DNA from: Lingula anatina
Lineage: Eukaryota; Brachiopoda; Lingulata; Lingulida; Lingulidae
Direction: 5' to 3'
Assembly (NCBI RefSeq): GCF_001039355.2
Contig: NW_019775713.1
Coordinates: 763,856 to 827,855, forward strand
Length of the DNA: 64,000 nt
A program made the position numbers and the translations under genes. The notes under the pieces were generated by a model. That model searched no databases, was not told the origin of the DNA, and was given only the letters and a program-made list of their open reading frames with translations. The first letter of the stretch is position 1; each line of letters begins with the position of its first letter. Shown here piece after piece: positions 35,993 to 50,900 of this stretch.

Positions 35993-38470
35993 ATGACAGA
36001 AAAGCTCGGGTGGACGCTGCTATTCTTGGCCATCGCAGTTGCTGCAGTAACCGGTGTGTCTTACAAGAAGGGACTCGGTTTTGGATGGCAGGATCTCAAA
36101 TGCAGGGATTTCACTCCTTTTGTTGGGAAACTGGCTTGGTGGTAAGTGGCTGTTTAAAGACGGTACCTAACAAAAACATCCAGACGGTATCTACCAAAAA
36201 AAAAAAAAATTTACATGTAGTAATAAAAACAACTAGAACTTCAACAAAGTAAAGCACAATCCTGAATTCTCTATTTGAGGATTTCACTGCTAGGAAGAAA
36301 ACATAAATAGTGACGAACGCGGATGTAAAATTTCTATCTTGAACATTTCTGTCGAATGGTGTCATTTCATTCCGTCTCCCTGGTGATATCCACAGACAAA
36401 TACTTCCTTAGTGGGGCTAGTTGATTCTACATTGCGTTTAAAGAATATACTGTATAAAGTTTGCGAATGGGCAGTTCCGGTTAAATATAATTTCAAATTT
36501 ATACCGCACTGTTTTTTCATCTTTTTCATAGTTGTTAATTTTCCTTAAACTACAAGTTGAAATTGCCTGCTGACAAAAATAATATTGTTGGTGAAATGAA
36601 CACTCTGGCAAATGCTGAGCTCTGATAAAGTCGAATCGATGAGCCGCATGTTCAAACTAATGTAGTGATACGTGAAATACTGGAAACAGAAAAACCACCG
36701 TGACTCTTCCACTTTTCGATACCCTTTTCTCTCCCTTTGACCCCCATCCCCCCCCCCCCCAAAAAAAAAAATAAAAATAAAAATAATAAGAAGAAGAATT
36801 AATAAATAGTTCAACAAGCTAAATGGGATACAGCATCTCCTCGTCAAGTATTTTATATTTTGCTTTTCTCCAATGCTCTTTCCCCTCCCCTACCTCCCTT
36901 AATAAATAACACGTCATGGCCATCTTGAGGTTAGTAGCCTAAGTTAAAAACTTATGGATGGGTTTTGATGACATTTTCAGAAGAGATCGGAAGTGGGCTA
37001 ACTTGGAATCGATAGGATTTGGTTGATATTTCATTCATCAGTTAAGTTACCAATAATGGTAATTGAGGTCCCTTTGCGGAGGTCTACGCTCTCTAAATGC
37101 TTAATTTCTATCTAGTTATATATCAATATTATTGCAATTTCCCCATATGTATTCATATTTAATCTTATATTTTAATATTTAATTTAACTTAATTTAATTT
37201 AATCTAGGTATGATTGGCGGGTAAGCGGCAAAGACCAGTGTACTACAGACGACAGCTTGGAATACGTACCCATGTTGTGGAACCTGGCTCACGTGCCAAT
37301 GATAACTAACATCAGAGGAAACAAATACTTGCTGGGTAAGACATGGCCATGTGGAGTCTCACTAAATACTGTCAACTTAACCGGCTTAAATGTCTGTCAT
37401 ACCTACCAAATCAGCTAGGGGGTAAAGATAATTACCCCCTAACAGCTTTACTAGGCGTGACTGACATTTAAGCCGGTAGGCTTGATAGCAATTTAGTGAG
37501 ACTCCCAGGGAGATAGATCGATCCAAATATCTGTGGTAATGGTCCCTAAGAGGAAAATCCTAACACCAAAACTTATTGGATTCACCATATTATCAATGAG
37601 CAACAATGCGTTGAACTCGTGGTCTACGCTCTTTTTGTGCACGTGTATTCAAGTCTATTAACTATTAGAGATTTTCTGAGAAATGTAAAAAAGCTAGGAT
37701 ATAATGAATTTGCAGCACTTTGTACAGAAAGTCACATGCACTCAGCAGAAACAACGTGGGAGCCACGTGACTATCACTTTGTTACGACATCACGTGAGCC
37801 CCACGTACCGGTAATGTGTTTACCAATTTGTCATTCCAGAATGTGTAACTATCAATAATAAGAACTGATCCGGTAAATGTACCGCAAGTTGATAAAAATA
37901 AGTATTTCAAACTTTCATAATTCTTCCCCAGGGTTTAACGAGCCGAACTTCAGAGCCCAATCCAACATCAGCCCGGAGTTGGCAGCAGAGAAATGGGTTC
38001 AACTTCAGAAAAACGTCCCCGCCAATGTCAAGATGGTCAGCCCTGCCGCCGCGCCCTGCGACACAAACGACAAAAGCACATGCAACATGCAATTCTCAAC
38101 ATGGTTCACGAGATTCTTCGCGCGCTGCAACCAGCTGGGCGGCTGCCGCATCGATTACGTCGCCACCCATCACTATACCTGCAACGCCTACGACCTCTTG
38201 GGCTTCCTTGGCGCCGTCTATAATCAGGTGAAAAAACCACTCTGGGTGACAGAATTCTCGTGCCCTTGGACCAGATACGATGCTACGCCAATCAAGAATT
38301 TCATGCGCGCGGCCATTCCCATGTTGGAGAAGTCTTCTTTCATCTACAGGTACGCTTGGTTTGCACACCGTCTTCAAAGCTGTCTGGGAAGCTTTCTATG
38401 CCCAACCATCAGTCTCATCGACACCAATGGCCAATTGACCGAGTTGGGCCGCCTCTACCTTAGCCTGTAA
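35993..38470 (+). CDS. secreted GH128 (Asl1-like) glycoside hydrolase, copy C'
   Basis: Exons 35993-36141, 37208-37335 and 37932-38470 give 271 residues. The N-terminus is MTEKLGW, as in type B. Exon 3 differs from copy C at three residues (V for I in KMVSP, S for N in KSTC, F for Y in LLGFLG). Catalytic E96 and E200 are present, as are the C-type PMLWN and YAWFAH variants. Intron 1 is the short form with the poly-C/poly-A tract (near 36743-36771), so the Tc1-containing replacement is specific to copy C. Intron 2 carries the foldback MITE at 37352-37506. AATAAA lies at 38650-38655. Confidence 0.92.
37352..37506. mobile_element. foldback MITE in intron 2 of gene C'
   Basis: The right end ATTTAGTGAGACTCC is the exact complement of the left GGAGTCTCACTAAAT. 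It sits at the same position as the element in copy C. Confidence 0.7.
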
Positions 38471-40097
38471 AATGAAAGAGTTTTGTAACTCAGAGAGATA
38501 CGTTTGAGAAAATGAAAGTACAGCAATTAGAAGTAGTATCATTTTTCTTTACTGTTAATTTAGAACTTTTGTTTGGGGAACTTTCGTTATAATGAAACTA
38601 TTTAAATTCAGAAGTGAGACCGTTATGTAGGGGGAATTGTGTGTATCAAAATAAAATAAGACTCTTGATTAATGGATTGATTCATTGATTGATTGATTGA
38701 TTAGCGTTAAGTGACAAAAATGTACCGTAAACTTACATCTGTAAATGCCTTTAAACTTAATTAATTGTAAAAAAACGACATTATTTCAGATATATACCGC
38801 CCGCAAATGAAAACCGGCAATGACTTACCGTCAGTATTCCAAAACATCCTTCTAATGCACTTGAAAAAGTTTGATTTTCTTGTTATGAATTAAAAGATAA
38901 CGTGAACATAGATGATTAATAGCATTGTGTTGGATGTACGATAAAACTTGTCCAGGGAGTATTTTTGCATCAGATATTCACTCTATTCCCTTTAAACATG
39001 GACATAACTCATTATGTCCATGCTTTAAACAATTATTCACCAGACTACCCTCTATCGCTTTAAAGCATTACAAACTGCTTCAGCAGCAATGATTGTGCAC
39101 ATCTTTTCGATGTGTTCATCTACATCATCGCAAACGCATTTTCAACGCGTAACTGCTGTGTGTGATTGTGACTTTCATTGACCGGTCGGCCTTAACTATT
39201 CCCCTCGTATGTGACCTAGTGTTTCTGAGTGAATTCCAGAGTTCATCATAATTAGGGCACATCTGATATTTCTTTATATATGTGATCCTGTGACCTGTGG
39301 CGGAGTGATGTGTTGATAGCCCGAATGGGACTGTCTAAAATAGCACAGCATTGTAGACTGCGTGCTAAAAGAAGTTGTCCCAGATTAAGATAAGTGTTAT
39401 ATATCTTTTCAAAAAAAAATGGAATGCGTTGTCAATCAAATTCCAAATTTAGGTCGATGTGTTTTCAACTACATGTTACCAGTGTGGAATTAAAAGGGAC
39501 TCGGCGTTTGAGGTATTGAGATTTTTCCTAAATATTTTACTCTCAATTTTAAATAACTTTTATGTGCATTGACCATATGTAAGACAATATACTTATAAGT
39601 TAGTATGTATCGTAGGCAGGATTTATTAGCGCGTTAAAGGTACATGTGTACGTGTCGCTGTTCTACTAACTCTGTTGAAATCAACAACTTTGCAAATAAT
39701 TTGAAGTATAGTATGTGAAATATGCGTGGGCATTTCGAAGTATAATTTTAGAAAAACAACAAAGACCTCCTGGGCTCTGCAAGGTAGGCGGTGTTAATTG
39801 AACAAAATGTTTTCTCCGTGTGATTTGTTGAAGTAAATTAAAGATAGCAATGTGTAATCCAAGGGTGTGTGTGGCTAGAAATAAATTCTATTTCCTTCAA
39901 GATTAAAAGTGATTTTCTTAACTAAGCTAAAATAAGACTTCCATGGCTTTTTTCTGATTGATAAAGAATCTGTAAAACAAAATGGCAAGAGTAAATAATT
40001 TATCAGTAACACAAAGAGAGTTTAAAAAAGTTATTTCGTACTTACTGATTTTAGCAGGAAAAAAACTATTAGACAGAATCACCGTATATTATAATTA

Positions 40098-40178
<81 letters not shown>

Positions 40179-40397
40179 GAGAAAGTTTTTCATATATGGC
40201 GTTTTTCCAACGTTCAACTTAGAGGTTGTTGACATAAAATTGAAGATAAAATCTTTATGTTATATTAAACAAATACTTACTGACTATTTAAACTCTTGGC
40301 CTTTCATTGAATAAATAAGATAGAGCGACCAAGAAGACCACGCAACTCCTAGTAAATTATGGTGGTGCTGTTCATAATGTTCGTGACACATATTCGT

Positions 40398-40433
<36 letters not shown>

Positions 40434-40481
40434 TTTGTTTGTCTGTTCATTTTATTTATTTATTTATTTATTTATTTATTT
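38471..40481. other. 3' flank of gene C' up to assembly gap
   Basis: It is colinear with 25785-28282 but lacks the LINE fragment. It carries (AT)n at 40100-40176 and ends in (TTTA)n directly before N 40482. Confidence 0.7.
40100..40176. repeat. (AT)n microsatellite
   Basis: The counterpart of 27939-28005, about five units longer. Confidence 0.95.
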
Positions 40482-40482
40482 N
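40482..40482. other. assembly gap (single N)
   Basis: The N lies within a (TTTA)n run at the same paralogous point as N 28283. Sequence after it has no similarity to the array, so an unknown amount of array may be missing. Confidence 0.85.
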
Positions 40483-42515
40483 CTTCATTTTTTGCCTGTT
40501 TGCGTTTCTTTTCCAATTCACTCACCGTTTTGTTAGTGTAATTTTTTCTTATTCCTTCATTTATCTATCTATCTATCTATCTATCTATCTCACTCTTTAC
40601 CCATGCATTCGTTTTTAGAATTCTTATAATGCCTTTGACTAAGGTGAGAGAGAAAATTGATTTTTGATACGTGAGTCTCACTTCGTTCTTATAACGATTA
40701 TTGTGGTTTGAGTATAAGCCATTTAAATGTTCTAACGTATTCGTTTTAAGTCGGTTTATCTGTATTCAGTGACAATTCCATTAGCCCTAAACACAGCTGT
40801 AACAGCATACGCTTGGCAATACTAAAGGTAGTGTATGAAATGTAGCAAGCTGGAAGTTAAGATTCCAAAATAGTTTGCAACTGGTTTCCTGTCGCCTTTT
40901 CGTCTTTAGATTGTGTGGTTGGTTTCGTTTTAAAAAGAATATTGAAGAGCACTCACTTAACGATCAACAACTGAAGTTAAGTCATACAAATTGGATCTGT
41001 ATTTGAATCGGATATGCACCTAGATTTCCTGGGACAATTTCCTCTTTTTATCATGGTAAATCACTTCGCTTATTTGTCAATCTATACGCAATTTACAGCG
41101 CATTATCTTGTGCATTAGTACGACAAACCTTGTTAACTCGTAATTAAGATCACCAATAGTGGGATATCCTATAAGGCAAATTATCAATCACCGCTCCTAA
41201 CGTGATTTATTGCTGCTGACGTCTTGAAACGATTGAGAAAACACATGCTTTTAGTTTAACTAAGGGTTGATAATAAAATCAACTCTGTCCCTACGGAGAA
41301 GACCGCTATTCTGTAGGCTTCGACTACTGGAGACCGTCTCTAAGAGGAAGATCGGAACGGTACTTGAACACGGCTTAACAAATACACAGAAACAAATCCT
41401 ACTTGAGATGTTCTAGATAAATATAATTGTACTTTTTTTAATTACCTTTAAGCTAACTGTACTCGTAAGTGGATGAAGGGTTCTTTGAGAGATAAGAAAT
41501 AATGTGCCTGTGGTAGATTTTTGTGATAGGATAGAAAAATGTCAGTGATTTCTAGATTTTAATTCTTTTCAGAGAGATATTTATATCAAACCTTTCTGCA
41601 GCTCAAAACGTGGTAGATTTTACTGATATTCAGGCATTTATCTGTTCTATTATGTAACGTTTTAAATGTCAGAAACACCTACGCTTTGCCGAAAGTGTCA
41701 TTTTTACATTGAGAAACCTTCACTCTGATAAACATGTTCGAACACACTTGAGCCCGAAAACAGTGTACAGAATACATTTAAAGATGTTAAAGACATATAG
41801 CAATTATACTATAGTCGGTCGACATTATACATACACGGAATTGCTTGTAAGTAAAATCTAAACATAAATGTCAAAATGGTAATAATCATGCAATAAATAA
41901 ACATTTAGGACCAGAAACAATTTAAAAAGTTGTTTATGTAAATAAAGTGCGTTCAGCAAAACCTTACAAGCAAGATCTCAATGGCAGCCCCTCGCATTCG
42001 TGAGCGTGATAAAAATAGAACGCACCTTCCTTCGAGTCCTTTAAAAGGTTGTAATTTCCTCCTCCCGAAAGCATTTGGGAATCTAACCGTTCCGTTTACA
42101 AGTCCATTTTGCAATTAGACTAGGAGACGAAGGGGAAATGTAGCTTGAAAGTCGAACCAATCATTTTTTCCCTTGGGACTATTACCCGTGGTTTCCCAAA
42201 CCACCCGTATGGCCATGTATTGACCTAGAAGATATTGTTGCATCGACTCGATGTTTTCATTTAATGCCGTTTAATCCCTAACATTACTTTTGTCTCAAAT
42301 TCATTTCGAGAAAAAACGCAGTTATTTCTTTGTTGGATTGATTTTTCTTTGAATTACATAGAGTCACCGAGTCGGAATGAACCTATTTAATCTTTTATTC
42401 AACTGTTACAAATGATTAATTTGTCTCTAAAAGTCGAACAGCGGAATTACAAGGACAAGGACAGTATTGCATTTGGCCGGCAGCGGTAGTAGAAAAATAA
42501 CGTTTACAGATGTAT

Positions 42516-42583
<68 letters not shown>

Positions 42584-44837
42584 ACAACCACCGTCTGTGA
42601 TGATATATATACATTCGCAGTCAATTCAATACTTTTGATTTCTTCAGTGTCATGTATTAGAAACACGTTATTAATTTAAAAGATTTTTCAACAACAATGC
42701 TAAAATTTCTCGTTTTAGCGGATATACTTTGTAAAAAATATGATCCAATATTCGAATGCAAAAGACAGCACATCGCTTCGCATCATCAATTTATAACCAA
42801 TCGAAACCTAAACCTCATGTTCCACTTTGTCTATACCCAAAATCCCAACCGATAACAACCCCAAGGTAACAGATGAAGCTCTTTCAAGAGGCCAGATTGA
42901 TGCGCTTACAAGCAGTATATCTCGTGCTTATTACGCGGACTTAATGGCGGCACTGTCTGTGGTGGTTTAACGCGTGGCGGTGACGTTAATAACATTCTTA
43001 ATTGAATAGATATGCCGCGACTTTTTAACTATGCAGCACACATGTAACAGACGGATATGTATTTCGTTCTTTATTTGGTTATGTTACTTCCACTGAGGTT
43101 AATATATCATCAAATAGGACTGAGGCCGCGACTATTTATGCATGTAGATGAAAGAGACACTGGAATTACTTTGTCCTTATATCTATAATCAGATGGGGAG
43201 AGATGGCAATTTCATACGTATTCATGTATATTTTTTATATGCTCAGAAAAAATGCAAAAAATCTTTATTGTTCAATAACGTAATGTAAGAGTGGTCAAAA
43301 TGTTTCCTGGGTCATTCCACAAAAAAGTGATCATTTGACTCTTGCCAGTGAAGCACATTTTGTGTAATAATTTTGTAACTGTTTTATACCACTTTATAAT
43401 TTCTGTTGATTTCTTTCCCTATTGGAGGCAACTTTAGTTTAAAACAGCGAAAATAATGAGACAAGTCAAAATAATGCAATTTCAAACAAAATGTTTGCGT
43501 CCCTGACGACACTCAAATTTTTTTTTTAAATGTGGAACGACCATTTATTATATTTCAACACATCAAAATATTTCGAGTAAATCATATAGGTTGAGTGATG
43601 GTTCATTTACATGACAGAATTCAATACTCGATTTTTATCATTGATTGTGAGTTTATTGGCATCAATGATATTCGTGGTCATTGTAACAATTTTTTAGAAC
43701 TGCGTTTTGTGTAATATTAATTAATGTTAATACTACTGCGATTTCCAATGAATATTTGTACTGTAATCGCTTCTTTGCAAATTTGAAAACGACCATTTTT
43801 GCCTAATTCCAAACAACAAAAGCCTTGTATAATATCCATATGAATTTTATTTACAGAACATAAAACAAACAACAACAAAAACGCTAGTGGCTAGCTTTTG
43901 TACAAAATCTCAACTTGAGTATATATATAAATAATATCAATAATATCAATGTACATATTAACATACAAATGATTGACATTCAAAATAAAGCTTTCCATCC
44001 TTTGATCATTAAGATTAAGCCCTCAACTGTAAGTTGGTGCACCAGTAGCGAACAGTTTAGAAGTACCCGTCTTGCGCAGGCGCCGGCATGCTTACGATAT
44101 CTTAAATCGGTACAAAAAAAATCTGTAACCCCATACCGTGCTCTATCATCTATGCTAAAGAGGCCTCATACTATTCACAGTTAAACATCAAAACGTATGG
44201 CATATTGCACCAGTATGTAACGTACTGGACAAATACAATGTAACATTTTTCTGTCTTTTACAGTTTAAATTATACAATAAATAATTACAATATCTGTCAA
44301 AACAACAAAATAAAGCTTCCAGATATAAACTTCCAGATTTGAAAGTTTTAAAAATCAAAAGCAAGTAAGTTGAAGAGGACAAGTTGAAGAGGTCTATATG
44401 ATAAGAACCAACAGTTTCACACTGTAAAATTATAACATTATTATCACATTAGCTTTTTTTTTAAAAAAAAACCAGTTCTATTGGCTTGTGAAGTTATTTT
44501 AACAAATTGTACTCTTTAGTAGCTAGCTATTTAAAAAATTCAACGCGGCTGCGAATGCATCTTTGGAAAGGCTGATAGTGTTTGTATTATTCAAATAATA
44601 AATGAGATCATTTTCACAGCGTCAAACGAAGTCTGGTCAAGGTAGGGAAAAGAGTCTGTGTCTCCTCTAATATATTTTTCTGCCTTCTGACTCTTAAAGA
44701 TTTTAAGACAGTTCATTAGGCTGTTCAATAATTTAATGGTAGATGTCTATGTTTATCTGCAAATTTTGTCAATATCATAATCGTTTAAAAGAATCGAAAT
44801 AAAAAGGAGCATATGTTCATCTATTTTCATTTTTTCT
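40483..44837. other. intergenic region, Barhl 3' side
   Basis: No protein-like frame. It has (TCTA)n at 40560-40592 and (AT)n at 42521-42582. A TTTATT at 43846-43851 reads AATAAA on the minus strand and could end the Barhl 3' UTR about 1 kb past its stop. A less AT-rich stretch at about 41960-42220 with a TGCAATTAGA motif may be regulatory. Confidence 0.5.
42521..42582. repeat. (AT)n microsatellite
   Basis: About 30 TA units in the region downstream of Barhl. Confidence 0.95.
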
Positions 44838-45868
44838 TTATGATCTGTTTTCACCGTACAGTGGAGAAGTAGAAGTGGCAGTAAGTGGGGAGAGTCCTGG
44901 GACGTACATCCGGGGTATTAGAGATGAGTTTAGTCCCGCAGCAGCCGGATGACGTAGATACACGGCATCCATCCCGCGGATGATGTGAGGGGTGTACGCG
45001 GCCCAATAAGGATTAGATTGCAGCATTCTTTGAACCGCGGCGTAATTTCCAGCTTCTGCAAGTAGTTCTAGTCCAACAGCTGTCTGGCGCTTCCATTTCG
45101 TTCTGGAATGAATAAAAAAACCAAAATCAATTAGTCTCATAACTCGGTATGCAGAGGACTGCGAAACGCGCATGTGAGATCTTTATCTTTTTCATCAGCC
45201 GCATACCTTCTTGAATACGACTACTTTTTAATTTTTTACTCATATATTCCGTCCTAGGGATTTGAGTCACTTATAATGTGAATTGGTGTTCTTTATTTGA
45301 ATTTTTTTCTTTTAAATATCATTTGAGTTTTTATTCATTTGTCAGCTTATTTCTCAAATTAATTCATTCATTTATCAGCTTATTTCCTTTATTTATATGT
45401 TTATGTTTATTTATTTATTTGTTTGCTTGTTTGATCACGCACCTTCTGTTTTGGTACCACGTCTTAACTTGTGTGTCGGTGAGATTAAGCTGCGCTGCTA
45501 GCTCCATTCGGTCTTGGACGCTGAGGTACTTCTGCCTCTCAAAGCTCCTCTCCAGGCAGTTGAGCTGGTGGTCGGTGAAGGCGGTGCGAGCTTTGCGAGG
45601 TTTCTTTGGCTTCTGGGAGGCGTCGGCCGGGCTGCCATCACTGTTGAGGTGACATTTTTCGTCGTCACTTTTATCTGGAAATAATCAAGGGATTTGTTAA
45701 ATTGTAGCTAGAATATTATCCAATCCTGTTGGTTGACTAATTACCGCTTGAAGTTTGATCATTTCTGGTAGTAAAAATGCCACCGACGCAAACGTAATTA
45801 TTATCATTGTAATATTTTTATTGAATTTAACTCATTGGATTTATGTAAATATATTACATTCCAGAAAT

Positions 45869-45959
<91 letters not shown>

Positions 45960-47602
45960 CTGCTCCAATATTTCAACCCAACAAATATTAACTGAAACGT
46001 GTATAACCTACAGCAACGGCAGCCGTTTAGAGTTTCAAAAAGTTTTTTAAAACTATCTGTCTTCTGTAACAGATGAGAATTTAACCTCTTTTGTGTGAGG
46101 CAAATAGTTCACTTTGCTGAATCTCGACAAGGCGTGAATGTTTTCAATGGCGTTTCTCTCTGCCTGGGGTGCAACAACATGTGAGAAGTCGCGTCACGCC
46201 CTAAATATGTCAGGTGCTGTAAAAATCGGTGTATTTTATGTCGTCTGCGTTATACTGCCATTAGACAATTACAATATATTTGTTTGTCATTTGTACGCGC
46301 TCTGTTCGAAGGCCTTGTAAGGCTTTATCATGAATTTCGATCAAACTGTCCATAAATGATTGCCATCATGTGCTTGTTGCAGCTGCGTCCCCCTTTTTTA
46401 TTTATTTATTATTTATTTTTTGAGGGGGGTCTATGAATAAATCTCAAATCCATCATTGTGTTACTGACAATATGTTGGCGCATCTGTATGATGCATATCC
46501 TTTAAACATGAAACGGTTTTCTCAATTTATTTACATGTATTTGACAGTATTTACAACAAATGCGTGAGGCATTATTACAAACAAAATAAGTGTGATTAAT
46601 TAATTTTAAAACCATCCCTCGCGAACCACAATTACACGTCTACGTCTAGTGAGATAAGCCTGACACTTCAGTCACGATCGGAAAATATTTAAGACCGTAA
46701 GATTTACCATCAATGCAATTCATAAAATGACGTCCTTTCATATAACTTCCCCACAGGCAGGTGCGCAGATAATTACAGGTATATAAACACCAACTTCCTA
46801 CGTTAGCCTAAACCGTGTAATTTGTCCTCATATATAACAAAGTGAACTATGTATGATAACATACATGCTATTATGGCGGATGATTTCATGTAGACCATCC
46901 GTCGAGCTGCCACCTTGCGGTGAAATCGTAACCTGTATTTAAGAATGATTCATATTGGGTACCCTCACGCAATCTGACATTTCAAGACGAAGTGGTTATA
47001 CATCTTCAATATTTTTTAATGAAAACATTAATGTTTTCCCAATCGTTTGTCCCCCTCCTATATCCATGTATTGCATTATCATTTTGAACGCTTCCACCAG
47101 GAAATAAAAACAAGTGAATTAATTACTGAAATAAAAAAAGAAACAATTCTCTCATCTTCTGAATTATTGAATGAGTTTTGCATCTGGGTAAGATCAGAAA
47201 ACCAAGGCCTGAAAACCCAATCAAATGATATCAAATAATTTTTTAAAATCCTAAACAATTTTGGATTTTAAGCGGGAGATGGAAATTCCCTGTCGCTGAA
47301 TATTTTGTTGACAGTTTAACAAAACCGGTACTTCGCATGACTACTGGATTGTTGTGGTCGGACCGTTTGGCAGGCAAAACCACTCATATATTACACACCA
47401 TCAGCAAACAAATTATCGTGTCCTTAAATCAAAAGCCAGTTTGACTTTAAGACATTTGACTGATTCACTGTAATGTCCTAAGTGTTTGCGGTGGTCAAGA
47501 GTAAAAGGAAGCTGTACACTTTTAACGCACCGTTATGAGTAAGAGGTGTTTATGCCGCTATTAGTAAGTTGTCAGTCAGTATTTTCGACTGTTTATTATT
47601 TC

Positions 47603-47634
<32 letters not shown>

Positions 47635-47945
47635 TTATTTTTGAAGAGAGGAGATTATTATTCGAAAGAAGAACAACGCGACACAGCGACAGTAGTCAAT
47701 TCCTGTCCGGCAAAAATATCCAAAAAATCCTTCTTGGCGTACATCACTGCGGTACCAGTGACGGTTCAACAAATTTATAGGAAATAAGTACAAATACATG
47801 TTTTGTAACACTATAAACGAATGGATTTTAAACAGAACAAACAGTTAGTTACCATGAAACAATCAATGACCCCAAGGCTTTATTATCGTATCACAGCAAA
47901 AAAGTAAGTGGAGATTTCAACTCACAAATTTTCTAGATTCACGAA

Positions 47946-47996
<51 letters not shown>

Positions 47997-50900
47997 GCAC
48001 CACTGCCATTGTAAACATCAAATTAAACCATCATACCAACGCATCAATAACAAACTAAGCTTTAACATACACTTAAATATTGCTCTAAATATTCGAAGAA
48101 TTGCAACTAATTCAAGTTGTTCGCAATTTAAACAAAAAGTGGTAAAATGCGTTCGCTTTTACTCTGGATATTGAAGCTTTTGGTTTTCTGTTTAATGGTG
48201 AAGAAAAAGCGGCAAAACACAATGGACCACGTGATTGTCATAATGACTTTTTTCCCTTTCCCTTAAACTCTGGAACAAAAGCGTCAATTTACCAGGCGTA
48301 TGGCTTGGACAGGGGGAGCAATTATATGAATAATTTATCCAATTGTTTTGGCATATCGAATTTCAGTACTTTCTATGCACATAACGTTCTTACGACACTT
48401 GATAAATTAGACGGAGAAAATTGTTCTGGTAATCAGAAAGAGTCCATGAGGTTGCCCAGGCCCGTTTGTCACGGTAAAACGAACGAATTTCACGCACAGC
48501 TGATGAACATGTGCCATACATTTGAATTCACCAAACACATGTGAATTTACAATATTTGAAATAAATTCTTTCAAAAACAAAAACATTTCAATCTCCCACG
48601 AATACATTAAACTGAAAAACACAGGATGTTTTTTCTCATAATTCTGTATGCATTAAATGGGAAGGGAAAAGTGCAGCATATGTTAGAAAATGACGATAAT
48701 TTGTCGGTCGCTTTCGCCTTCGCAAGTTGAACAAGGAAAATATCAAGCCAGTACGTTACAAACACAAAGGGAAAAAATAGTCAATTTTCTTTAAATGCTT
48801 TAATTTTTCCTTTTAAGCTATTTAGCCCTGCTAAATGCTGCTAATAACCCATTTAAACGCAAGCGTTTTTTTGTTCACTGCCGCCTGCGACACGAAAGTG
48901 AACGCTTACGCCAACAAGACAGTGGAACTAATGCCATTTAAATTTTTCTTTCTTTTAATTTCATCCGATTTATTCTACAATTATCTAAGATGATAACGTC
49001 CTTTGTCGAACCTTTTGTCTCGTTGTTAAAAAAGCCACAAAGAAATTCAACGAAGCTATGGAATATTCGCGACAATAATTAGCGAAACAGTTGCGTACTA
49101 GCAAGTGTGTAATATTTTCCATGGAATGAGAACAGTTTCACACGTTGCGAAAGCGACCGAAAAAGCGGAACGCTACTAATGCATTGTCTTTTATACAAAA
49201 TGAACACAAAAGATGTCAACGGTGTGGAGAATCTATCTATTTTTGTGTACCTAAATGGAACCCGATAGCCCGCATCCTTATAACGACAAACGACAATATA
49301 TTCTAAGAGCCAGCATATCCTTCAGCGTATCTGCACTTTTTGGTTTCTTTTTTTTTTTAATGAAAAGACCGTGGGAAGGTTTTCCTCTTAAATGTTATGC
49401 CTATACCTGTCCAATATATTTGAATAATTAAAGACATCATATTTTTTTGTGTCTAAACATCATTTGAGGAGTGCATATAAAATGTTTTCCTTGAAATATC
49501 TCATACGTGGCAAGCGTAAAAAAACAACAGCCACTGTTAACGAAAATGGTCCCGTCCATTATGCCTTGTTTCCCGATTGATAATTGATATAACTCAATTT
49601 CACACCCTGTCTCCCGTATTTTTGTCAGCAACTGTCAGTACCCCCATGTTTGGAAAAGAAGTATTGATATTGGGTATTAACATTTTAAAATTGGCAGCTC
49701 CGCACTTTTCAGAACAATTTCCAATTAACTGGCGCCCGTTGTCAATTTCACCCCCCGTAGAATTCAGCTAACTCATACGATACGGAAGTCAGCTATGTCA
49801 CAGCAGTGTTCAGGAGCAACAGTGACCGTGTTTTCAGTTAGCAGAAAATGCTGAAAATGTATGAACAAAACGCCAAATTCGCCATTAAATTGCCACTTCT
49901 CACAACAAAAGGAGATTTTGCAAATTACCGGTTAAGTGTAGGGGTGGACGTTTTAGCTCACAATAGGTGCCGGCCACATCCTTTTCTCATATGGGTGCCA
50001 GCCCGATTGTTCACGAATGAACCTGTTATTATATACTATTGATACCTGTGACTAAGTCCAATAAGAAGATATATTTTGTCCTGGACGTTTTGTCCAACGT
50101 TTCGCATGTCACTATTATTTCTTAGCTCGTTTTACGTCGATTAAACGTAACGCCTGGCATTTCCGGCAATTGTTTTACGGGTATAGCTAATTATGAACCA
50201 AAATTGTCGATTCCCAGTGTCAATTTCAAACAAAAGCAATTTGGGTTGACACGAAAATTACTAATCTGGCCTAATATGTTGGTACACGGGAGGTCCGGGG
50301 GTGATATCACAACGATTCAACTCTGGGTTATATATATAATTTATTGGGTAAAATCCCCTATTCTGATTGTTTTACCCCTATGGTAATTTTTTTGTTTTCC
50401 CGCATATGACAGTTAATCCGTGGTCGGTCCAAGCCAAGCGTAAAATGTTACTTCAGTTGTTTTTATTTGTGTATGAATGAATGAAAATAATAATTACTCA
50501 AAGTTTGTTTATGGTACTCGAATTTAAATTATCTATTAGATATGAAATATAATATATAATATTTTAAATATTTTTATCTAAGATTCTACAGGAATTAAAA
50601 ATGGTTCTTTAAAATTATATCATGAGAACGTTTACATGAATGGAGAAAATATTTTAATGCCAACGAGCCATCACGCAGAGGTAAAAGCGTTCTCTGGTTT
50701 ATAGGTCATTTATCCTACATAGTTCATGATAAAAGACCGTTATGTTAAAAACCTGTCAGTTATTTAAGGGACTAGGCACCGCTGTCTCCATTAAAACGGC
50801 GGTTCGACGAGCCTTAAGTCTTTGCAAATTACTCCTTTTTCTCCGCAAATCACTTGGAAAGGTGTTCTGATGTTAACTACGGCTCTAAAACAATACGCCC

